Shown here one piece after another: positions 1 to 5,306 of a DNA stretch of 6,095 bases. Position 1 is the stretch's first letter. The number at the start of each line of letters is the position of its first letter. The notes beneath the pieces were generated by a model that made no database searches, was not told the origin of the DNA, and saw only the letters and a program-made list of their open reading frames with translations. Made by a program: the position numbers and the translations under genes. This DNA is from Cyanobium sp. M55B138 (GTDB lineage Bacteria > Cyanobacteriota > Cyanobacteriia > PCC-6307 > Cyanobiaceae), in the NCBI GenBank assembly GCA_018400215.1, contig JAGYNF010000103.1:1-6095 (forward strand), written 5' to 3'.

Positions 1-979
1 GGAGGCCGCTGAGGCGATTCGCACGATGGTGGTGCGCGGGGCGCCGCTGATCGGCGTGACCGGGGCCTATGGGTTGATGCTCGCCCTGCAGGTGGATCCG
101 AGCGATGCCTCCCTGGCGGCGGCGTTTGAGCAGCTCAACGCCACCCGGCCCACGGCGATCAACCTGCGCTGGGCCTTGGAGCGGGTGCGGGCCAAGGTGC
201 AGCAGCTGCCACCGGAGCAGAGGGCCAAGGCGGCCAAGGCCGAGGCGGCGCTGATTGCTGAGGAAGACGTGGCGATGTGCGAAGCCATTGGCGCGCACGG
301 CTTAGCCATCTTCCAGCAGCTGGCGGCCCGCAAGTCCGGTGCACCGCTCAATGTGCTCACCCACTGCAATGCCGGTTGGTTGGCGACCGTCGACTGGGGC
401 ACGGCCCTGGCGCCCATCTACAAGGCCCACCGCGCCGGGCTCGACATCCACGTGTGGGTGGACGAGACCCGCCCCCGCAACCAGGGCGCCAGCCTCACGG
501 CCTTTGAGCTGGGCAAGGAGGGCGTGCCCCATACGGTGATCGTCGATAACGCCGGCGGTCACCTGATGCAGCACGGCCAGGTGGATGCGGTGATCGTGGG
601 CACAGACCGCACCACGCGCCGCGGCGACGTGTGCAACAAGATCGGCACCTACCTCAAGGCCCTGGCCGCCCACGACAACGGCGTGCCCTTTTACGTGGCC
701 CTGCCCGCCTCCACCATCGACTGGACGATCGATGACGGCGTGGCCGAGATCCCGATCGAGGCCCGCAACGCCGAGGAGGTGACCCAGATTCAGGGTCGCA
801 TCAGCACCGGCTCCGCCGCCGGGGAGATCGCCCAGGTGCAGCTCAGCCCCGATGGCAGCCCTGGCTTCAACCCGGCCTTCGATGTGACGCCGGCCCGCTT
901 GGTGACAGGCCTGATCACCGAGCGGGGTGTGGCGGCCGCTAGTGAGGCCGGGCTGCGGGGGCTGTACGGCCGTGGCTGA
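1..979 (+). CDS. mtnA: S-methyl-5-thioribose-1-phosphate isomerase MtnA (5' end outside the window)
   Basis: Isomerises 5-methylthioribose 1-phosphate (and, in related enzymes, 5-deoxyribose 1-phosphate) to the ribulose 1-phosphate, a cytosolic step in methionine salvage or by-product disposal. The reading frame is open from base 2 (first full codon GAG at 2-4), upstream of the first ATG at 26. The family's conserved block [16 protein letters not shown] begins at that ATG, so the true start lies off the left edge and perhaps 40-50 N-terminal residues are missing. Visible hallmarks are THCNAG with the presumed catalytic Cys (codon 365-367), [15 protein letters not shown] (from about 458), [10 protein letters not shown] with the presumed catalytic Asp (codon 605-607), [23 protein letters not shown] and IPIEAR. 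The GTDR...[10 protein letters not shown] form resembles the proteobacterial-type MtnA rather than the GADRIA...NGD form. The related fold is eIF2B-alpha, but the Cys/Asp pair argues for the isomerase. It ends in TGA and overlaps the next gene by 8 bp, implying co-transcription and coupled translation. Confidence 0.95.
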   Translation, partial: EAAEAIRTMVVRGAPLIGVTGAYGLMLALQVDPSDASLAAAFEQLNATRPTAINLRWALERVRAKVQQLPPEQRAKAAKAEAALIAEEDVAMCEAIGAHGLAIFQQLAARKSGAPLNVLTHCNAGWLATVDWGTALAPIYKAHRAGLDIHVWVDETRPRNQGASLTAFELGKEGVPHTVIVDNAGGHLMQHGQVDAVIVGTDRTTRRGDVCNKIGTYLKALAAHDNGVPFYVALPASTIDWTIDDGVAEIPIEARNAEEVTQIQGRISTGSAAGEIAQVQLSPDGSPGFNPAFDVTPARLVTGLITERGVAAASEAGLRGLYGRG

Positions 980-1709
980 GTTGGCCACCGAAGGGCAGGC
1001 CCGCCAGCAGCTGCTGGCGGCCACGCGGCGCCTGAGCAGTGCCGGGCTCAATTCCGGTACCGCCGGCAATCTCTCGGTTCGGATCGAGGGCGGCCTGTTG
1101 ATCACCCCCAGCTCCGTTTCCCCCGAGCAGATGGGCCCTGCGGATCTGGTGGCGATCGATCACCAGGGTCAACCCCTGGTCGGCCGGGCGACGGCGCCTG
1201 GTCGCAGCCCATCCTCCGAGTGGCGCCTGCATGCCGATCTGCTGCGCCAGCGGCCGGAGATCCAGGCCGTGGTGCACTGCCACTCGATCCACGCCACGGC
1301 GTTGGCCTGCCACGGCCGCGGCATCCCGCCTTTCCACTACATGGTGGTGCAGGCCGGCGGCCCCGATATCCGCTGCGGCGGCTACGCCACCTTCGGCAGC
1401 CAGGCGCTCTCGGATCTGGCGAGCCAGGCCCTGGAGCATCGCCAGGCGTGTCTGCTGGCCCACCACGGCCAGCTCACCCTCGGCGCCACGCTGGCGCAGG
1501 CCTTGGCCCTGGCGATTGAGGTGGAAACCCTGGCGCAGATGTATCTGGCGGCGCTGCAGTTGGGTGAGCCGCCGCTCCTGAGCGAAGCCGAAATGGGGCA
1601 GGTGGCCGAGCAGATGCGGCTGCGCCACTACGGCGCCGCTGCCCTCACGCCGCCCGGCCCTGGGGCTGGGGTGGATGGTCAAGCCAACGCCGCAGCCGGG
1701 CCGGCGTGA
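972..1709 (+). CDS. Class II (FucA-like) sugar-phosphate aldolase, probable DHAP-shunt aldolase paired with MtnA
   Basis: A 245-residue class II aldolase/adducin-family protein. The expected substrate, inferred from its partner MtnA, is 5-methylthioribulose 1-phosphate or 5-deoxyribulose 1-phosphate, cleaved to dihydroxyacetone phosphate plus an aldehyde. The start is taken as GTG at 972: it gives an N-terminus only about four residues longer than E. coli FucA before the shared [13 protein letters not shown] block, whereas the in-frame ATG at 927 adds 15 residues inside mtnA. Residues aligning with FucA are the catalytic Glu in PSSEW (Glu83), zinc ligands His102 and His104 (VVHCHSIH) and His165 (AHHG), Tyr123 (HYM) and a C-terminal Tyr220 (HYG); also YATFG and [10 protein letters not shown]. 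FucA residues 73, 92, 94, 113 and 155 shift by a constant +10. Pipelines may label it MtnB, but the whole body reads as FucA-like. The last about 24 residues are Ala/Pro/Gly-rich, run through a palindromic region and overlap the convergent gene by 65 bp. Confidence 0.9.
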   Translation: MAELATEGQARQQLLAATRRLSSAGLNSGTAGNLSVRIEGGLLITPSSVSPEQMGPADLVAIDHQGQPLVGRATAPGRSPSSEWRLHADLLRQRPEIQAVVHCHSIHATALACHGRGIPPFHYMVVQAGGPDIRCGGYATFGSQALSDLASQALEHRQACLLAHHGQLTLGATLAQALALAIEVETLAQMYLAALQLGEPPLLSEAEMGQVAEQMRLRHYGAAALTPPGPGAGVDGQANAAAGPA

Positions 1710-1710
1710 G
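1644..1710. terminator. Imperfect inverted repeat joining the two convergent gene ends; candidate bidirectional terminator
   Basis: CTCACGCCG at 1644-1652 is exactly complementary to CGGCGTGAG at 1702-1710. After a one-base bulge (C1701) the stem continues with CCCGGC (1653-1658) paired to GCCGGG (1695-1700), giving about 15 bp of almost all G/C pairs. The 36-nt loop could form a small inner stem of GGCT (1664-1667) with AGCC (1682-1685). Each arm carries one stop codon: TGA of the aldolase at 1707-1709, and the complement of TGA for the phosphatase at 1645-1647. There is no T-run on either side, so a canonical intrinsic terminator is not shown; many cyanobacterial ends lack a U-tract, so termination is an inference. 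Confidence 0.55.
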
Positions 1711-2439
1711 GCCGCGAATCCACTCGCCCAGCACGGGCACGATGCGGCGATCGATTGGACCAGCCAGGCCCAATCCGTCGTAGAGGCCCACCATGATCAG
1801 CGCACCTGGAATGGAGCCGCAGAGGATGTCGGTGAGCCAGTGGGCTCCGCTCATCAGCCGCGGCAGCGTGAACAGCACGGCGCCGCCAGCGCCCGCCCAG
1901 CGGGCCCAGGGTTGCAGGAAGCGCCAGCCGTAGAGGGTGAGGGTGAACAGCACCAGGCCGTGGTCGCCTGGGTAGCTGCCTCGGGAGGCATCCTTGGTGC
2001 GGATCCAGTTCACCAGTTGGGTGAGTCGTTGGCTGCCGTCGATCTGGAGGGTGGGACTCTCCCGCCGCAGCTCCAGGTATTGATGGATCAGGCCCTGGGC
2101 CAGCAGGCCCAGCAGGGCGCCAATCAGGGCCCGCACCAGCAGGTTTGGCCAGGCGGGGGGTGTGCTGGAGCGGCCAGAGAATAGGAAGACGCCCGTCATC
2201 CCCAGGCCCGCCACCAGGTCAAACAGGCGGTTGTTGCTCACCGCCCACAGGCCATCCCAGAGGGGATGGAGCCCCAGGCTGGCGTTGGTCACCTTGAAAA
2301 ACCAGTGGTCCAGCCCATCCCAGAGGGGCCGGATGGGACCAGCCAGCCAGGAGGCCAGCAGCAACACGCCGAAGGCCACGCTGCACCAGCCCAACAGGAT
2401 GGGCCGATTCCTGATGCGCCGCAGGTGCAAGGGCTTCAT
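1645..2439 (-). CDS. PAP2-family membrane phosphatase/phosphotransferase resembling LpxT
   Basis: A 264-residue integral membrane protein of the type 2 phosphatidic acid phosphatase family. E. coli LpxT moves a phosphate from undecaprenyl diphosphate to the 1-position of lipid A on the periplasmic face, also recycling the lipid carrier. The similarity to LpxT (compared from memory) is block by block: SNNRLFD (residues 68-74), RRESPTL (125-131, the position of the family's first motif), TKDASRGSYPGDHG (148-161, with His160) and PRLMSGAHWLTD (193-204, with Arg194, His200 and Asp204 of the third motif). Hydrophobic segments lie around residues 14-34, 73-88, 100-117, 161-175, 182-194 and 207-225. 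The start is ATG at 2439, preceded by no clear Shine-Dalgarno site. The gene follows the gltS pair on the same strand after 73 bp, and its last 21 codons overlap the convergent aldolase gene. The acceptor may not be lipid A: undecaprenyl-diphosphate phosphatase or another lipid phosphatase activity is an alternative. Confidence 0.85.
   Translation of the reverse strand: MKPLHLRRIRNRPILLGWCSVAFGVLLLASWLAGPIRPLWDGLDHWFFKVTNASLGLHPLWDGLWAVSNNRLFDLVAGLGMTGVFLFSGRSSTPPAWPNLLVRALIGALLGLLAQGLIHQYLELRRESPTLQIDGSQRLTQLVNWIRTKDASRGSYPGDHGLVLFTLTLYGWRFLQPWARWAGAGGAVLFTLPRLMSGAHWLTDILCGSIPGALIMVGLYDGLGLAGPIDRRIVPVLGEWIRGLTPARLRRWLDHPPQPQGRAA
2252..2328. repeat. In-frame 14-bp direct repeat inside the LpxT-like gene
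   Basis: CCATCCCAGAGGGG occurs at 2252-2265 and again at 2315-2328. The copies are 63 bp apart, exactly 21 codons, so both encode PLWDGL (residues 38-43 and 59-64) near the first predicted extracytoplasmic loop. E. coli LpxT, as recalled, lacks such a duplicated hexapeptide, so this may be a local duplication or codon-level coincidence. Confidence 0.6.
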
Positions 2440-2512
2440 GCCGGCGATGTTTCGTGGTTAACCCATGGTTAAGGCATGGGTCCCCGATGGCAAGGCGCCG
2501 CACCCGTTGTGA
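2440..2512 (-). promoter_or_regulatory. 73-bp intergenic gap with a near-palindrome upstream of the LpxT-like gene
   Basis: The gap between the end of the first transporter gene and the start of the phosphatase gene holds TTAACC-CAT-GGTTAA at 2458-2472, a 6-bp inverted repeat with a 3-bp centre, 18 bp before the ATG. An overlapping inverted repeat CCCATG (2462-2467) / CATGGG (2475-2480) has a 7-nt loop. This is the most A/T-containing spot in a G/C-rich neighbourhood, so it could be an operator or promoter element. No convincing -35/-10 pair was found, and the role is unproven. Confidence 0.3.
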
Positions 2513-3868
2513 TCAGGTGGTGCCGCCCTGGCGGACCAGCCCCAGGCCAAACAGCAGTGAGGCCAGGGTGAGGGCCAGGGCCAGGGCGGTCCACAGTGGC
2601 AGCCCCATGGCCTGCAGGGCGATGGGCGCAAAGGCCGTCACCAGCCCCCCGCCCAGAAAGGGCTCGAACACCAGCTGCTTGAACGAGAAGGCCTCCAGCA
2701 CGGGGCTGCGGCCGTAGGGGTCGGCCATGCGCAGCAGCAGCAGGCCGGTGGCCGTCACCCCCGTGCCCTGGCCGAAGTCGGCAATGGCCCGCTCAAACCA
2801 GGCATCGGGAAACAGCCGTGGCGCAAGCCAGAGGAAGGCGGCCACGTTCCAGGCCAGACCCGCCAGGGCGAGCACCAGCAGGGGGATCCAGGCCTCCGCC
2901 AGCAGGTTCAGGTTGAGGCTGGCCATGGCGGCCGTGATCAACACGTCCATGGCCAGCGAACCGATGCTCTGCTGCTGCCGCACCGATGCCAGCTGGGGGT
3001 GCCCCTGCCATTGCAGCAGTTGCTGCACCAGCAGGCCTCCCACCATGGCTAGGGGAAAGACGGGCACGGCTTCCAGCAGGCGTCCGCCCGCCTCGCCTCC
3101 GACCCCGGTGGCCAGCAGGATCAGGGCGTGTTTGAGCAGGACGCCCACCCCCACCGCTCCGCCGATCAGGGCCAGGTTGAGGGTGAGGGAATCGAGGGTG
3201 GGGGAGTGGCTGACCTCGCGCTCGCCAGCATCGGCCTGGATCGGCTGGATGGTTGTGCTGGCTGAAGCGGTGCCGGCCTGCGGCAGCAACCACCGCTTGC
3301 GCCGCCCGATCACCACCAGGCTGCTGCCGATCAGCACCGCGGCCAACACCCCCATGGTGGCCATGGCCAGGCCGAGGGCCTCGCCGCTGGCCAGCCCCAG
3401 GCTCTCGAAGGTGGGGCCCATCCCCGCCGCCGTGCCATGGCCCCCTTCAAAGCCCACCTCGATCAGACAAGCCATCAGCGGGTTCACGCCCAGCAGGGGG
3501 CGCAGCACCAGCCAGACCACCAGCCCTCCCACCAGGTACTGGCCAAAGCCCAGCACCAGGCCGAAGGCGGTCTGGCTGGCTGCCCGCTGCCACAGCACCG
3601 ATCGGCTGGGCAGGGCCCGGCCCAGGAAGAGCGTGGCGAACACCACGCTGATCAACACGCCGGGGATCTGTCCCCAGACCGTGTACACCTGCTCCGGGAA
3701 AATCTTCCAAGGGCTGAAGGGTCCGATCAGCAGGCCCAGCAGCCCGGCCACCAGGGCTTCCGGCAGGCCCAGCCGTCGCAACCAGCGCAGCCGCTGGCGC
3801 AGGGCCGTGGCCAACAACAGCAACAGGCTGAGGGCCACGAAGGCGATCAGCACGTCGAACACCTTCAT
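2513..3868 (-). CDS. GltS-family (sodium/glutamate-type) symporter, copy 1 of a tandem pair
   Basis: A 451-residue polytopic inner-membrane carrier of the ESS/GltS family, whose characterised members import glutamate with Na+. Each half carries a glycine-rich re-entrant-loop motif: GFEGGHGTAAGMGP at residues 139-152 and DFGQGTGVTATGLL at 364-377, the inverted-repeat layout expected of the family. About ten or more hydrophobic segments flank a hydrophilic central loop (about 188-228). FGQYLVGGLVVWLVLRPLLGVNPLMACLIEVGF precedes the first motif; WFER and FSFKQLVFEPFLGGG surround the second. Length is somewhat above E. coli GltS (about 400). The start is ATG at 3868, with no clear Shine-Dalgarno site; the ATG overlaps the TGA of a 12-codon mini-ORF. 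It lies 40 bp after its paralogue and is probably in the same operon. Family assignment is firm; glutamate as substrate is inferred from the family. Confidence 0.9.
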   Translation of the reverse strand: MKVFDVLIAFVALSLLLLLATALRQRLRWLRRLGLPEALVAGLLGLLIGPFSPWKIFPEQVYTVWGQIPGVLISVVFATLFLGRALPSRSVLWQRAASQTAFGLVLGFGQYLVGGLVVWLVLRPLLGVNPLMACLIEVGFEGGHGTAAGMGPTFESLGLASGEALGLAMATMGVLAAVLIGSSLVVIGRRKRWLLPQAGTASASTTIQPIQADAGEREVSHSPTLDSLTLNLALIGGAVGVGVLLKHALILLATGVGGEAGGRLLEAVPVFPLAMVGGLLVQQLLQWQGHPQLASVRQQQSIGSLAMDVLITAAMASLNLNLLAEAWIPLLVLALAGLAWNVAAFLWLAPRLFPDAWFERAIADFGQGTGVTATGLLLLRMADPYGRSPVLEAFSFKQLVFEPFLGGGLVTAFAPIALQAMGLPLWTALALALTLASLLFGLGLVRQGGTT

Positions 3869-3903
3869 GGCCCGTTCTTTGGCATGGGCTTGGTCTCTGG
3901 CAT
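3865..3903 (-). other. Possible 12-codon leader ORF between the two transporter genes
   Basis: On the minus strand an ATG at 3903 opens a frame reading MPETKPMPKNGP and ending in TGA at 3867-3865, whose TGA overlaps the ATG (3868-3866) of the downstream transporter as ATGA. It begins only 5 nt after the TAG of the upstream transporter gene and has no ribosome-binding site of its own. A direct repeat, TGGCATGGG at 3880-3888 and 3898-3906 on the plus strand, creates both in-frame ATG codons. It could carry ribosomes from one stop to the next start, but an ORF this short can arise by chance. Confidence 0.25.
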
Positions 3904-3906
3904 GGG
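3880..3906. repeat. Two 9-bp direct repeats in the 40-bp gap between the paired transporters
   Basis: TGGCATGGG occurs at 3880-3888 and 3898-3906, one start-to-start step of 18 bp. The core GGCATGGG appears again at 2473-2480, in the other intergenic gap of this cluster. The first two are upstream of the first-listed gltS copy and the third is upstream of the LpxT-like gene. This could be a shared regulatory word or coincidence; three copies are too few to decide. Confidence 0.4.
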
Positions 3907-3908
3907 GG

Positions 3909-5306
3909 CTAGGTCTGGGTGCGGGAGAGCACCAGGGCGAGTGTGATCCAGAGCGCCGTCAGGGCGAAGCACAGCTCGCACCAGATCGGCAGCCCCCAGT
4001 TGTGCACCGCCATGGGGGCGGCCACGGTGACCACCCCGCCGGCCAGCACCGGTTGCAGCAGCAGCTGTTTGATCGAAAAGGCCGGCAGGGCGCCACTGCG
4101 GTTGTCCGGATCGGCCATGCCGAGCAGCAGCAGGCCGCTGGCGGCCACCCCGGTGGCCTGGCCGAATTCCGTCACGGCCCGCTCAAACCAGTCGATGGGC
4201 AGCACCCGGCGCGCCAGCACCAGCACCACCAGCAGATTCCAGCCCAGCCCAGCTATGGCCAGCACGCTCAGGGGCAGCCAGTGGTGGGCGAGCTGGGGCA
4301 GGTCCAGACCTGCCATCGCCGCGGCGATCAACAGGTCGGTGGCCAGGCCGCCGATGCGTCCCTGCAGGCGCGGACAGACCAGGGCGCTGTTGCCGCTGCG
4401 CTCGATCCCCAGCCGCACCAGCAGGGAGCCCGCCAGGGCCAGGGGATAGACGGGCAGGGCATCGATGATGGTGCGCCAGATGCCGTGGAGCGACGTGGCG
4501 GCCTCCACCATGGCGGCCTGCATCAGCACCCCAAGCCCCACGGCCAGCCCCACCAGGGCCAGGTTCAGCAGCCAGGACTGCCCATCGGCTGGCGGCTGTT
4601 CGCCGCTGGCATCCGGCAGGGGGCAGCTGGGCTGGTGGGCCAGGGGGGCCGGCAGGAGCGCTGGTGTGAGCTCTGGCGGGGCCGCGCCGGCGGCGGGTTC
4701 CGGCAGTTGCACGAGCAGCCAGCCAAAGCGTTGCCCCATCACCACCAGCACGCCACCCAGCACCGTGGAGCTCAGCAGGCCCACGGTGGCCATGGCCAGG
4801 CCCAGGTCACTGCCCTCGGCAAAGCCCAGCCCCGCATAGATCGGTCCCATCACCGCCGCGCTGCCGTGCCCCCCCTCGAAGCCCACCTCAATCAGGCAGG
4901 CCATCAGCGGGTCGACCCCCAGCCAGGGCCCCAGCACCAGCAGCACCGCCAGGGCCCCCACCAGGTACTGGCCGAATCCCAGGGTCAGGCCGAGCAGGGT
5001 CTGGGCGGCGGCGGGGCGCCAGAGCAGGCGCAGGTTCGGCAGGGGCCGCCCCAGCATCAGGGTGCCGAATACCAGCGTGAGCAGCACCATCGGCAGCTGG
5101 GCCCAGAGGGCCTCGATCGGCTCCGGCATCAGCGGCCAGGGCCCGTGGGGGCCCACCAACATCCCCAGCAGCCCGGCCAGCACGGCAGCCGGCAGCCCCA
5201 GCCGTTGCAGCCCCAGGGCAGGACCGATTGCCCGTCCCAGCGCCAATAACAATCCCAGGGCCGCAAAGGCGGTGGTAACCAGGCCGAACCCAGGCAGGAG
5301 CGTCAC
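3909..5306 (-). CDS. GltS-family (sodium/glutamate-type) symporter, copy 2 of a tandem pair
   Basis: A 465-residue paralogue of the neighbouring carrier, with the same two-half architecture: GFEGGHGSAAVMGP at residues 142-155 and EFGQATGVAASGLL at 380-393, plus FGQYLVG (111-117), LMACLIEVGFEGG (134-146) and WFER (373-376). The second loop reads QATG where the partner has QGTG, and MGP is preceded by V instead of G, so substrate or ion handling may differ. The central loop (about 198-245) is longer and richer in Pro and Ala than in the partner. The start is GTG at 5306; its GTGA overlaps the TGA of the upstream peptidase by 4 bp, a strong sign of translational coupling that also fixes the start. 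The N-terminus then runs directly into a first hydrophobic segment. Family assignment is firm; the transported solute is unproven, with glutamate or another dicarboxylic amino acid the default expectation. Confidence 0.9.
   Translation of the reverse strand: MTLLPGFGLVTTAFAALGLLLALGRAIGPALGLQRLGLPAAVLAGLLGMLVGPHGPWPLMPEPIEALWAQLPMVLLTLVFGTLMLGRPLPNLRLLWRPAAAQTLLGLTLGFGQYLVGALAVLLVLGPWLGVDPLMACLIEVGFEGGHGSAAVMGPIYAGLGFAEGSDLGLAMATVGLLSSTVLGGVLVVMGQRFGWLLVQLPEPAAGAAPPELTPALLPAPLAHQPSCPLPDASGEQPPADGQSWLLNLALVGLAVGLGVLMQAAMVEAATSLHGIWRTIIDALPVYPLALAGSLLVRLGIERSGNSALVCPRLQGRIGGLATDLLIAAAMAGLDLPQLAHHWLPLSVLAIAGLGWNLLVVLVLARRVLPIDWFERAVTEFGQATGVAASGLLLLGMADPDNRSGALPAFSIKQLLLQPVLAGGVVTVAAPMAVHNWGLPIWCELCFALTALWITLALVLSRTQT

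Noticed and set aside
927..974. Alternative ATG start at 927 for the aldolase
   Set aside because: It would add 15 residues inside mtnA that have no counterpart in FucA; the GTG at 972 gives the family's normal N-terminus and a typical short overlap.
302..1105. Minus-strand open frame opposite mtnA and the start of the aldolase
   Set aside because: Antisense shadow of well-supported genes; no conserved motif in the translation.
939..1682. Minus-strand open frame opposite the aldolase gene
   Set aside because: Antisense shadow; repetitive Gln/Arg/Gly-rich translation with no family signature.
972..1709. Naming the aldolase mtnB (methylthioribulose-1-phosphate dehydratase)
   Set aside because: The neighbour makes this tempting, but the protein body follows FucA throughout, including both catalytic tyrosines, so the name was withheld.
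1675..2184. Plus-strand open frame opposite the LpxT-like gene
   Set aside because: Lies on the wrong strand over a gene with intact PAP2 motifs; composition is Gln/Gly/Ala-rich without motifs.
2462..2480. CCCATG/CATGGG hairpin as an intrinsic terminator of the first transporter gene
   Set aside because: Only 6 bp of stem with a 7-nt loop and no T-run on the minus strand; too weak to call.
2727..5249. Very long plus-strand open frame (about 840 codons) across both transporter genes
   Set aside because: It is antisense to two clear membrane transporters. The translation is a Gln/His/Pro/Arg-rich, low-complexity product with no recognisable domain, as expected from the opposite strand of G/C-biased genes.
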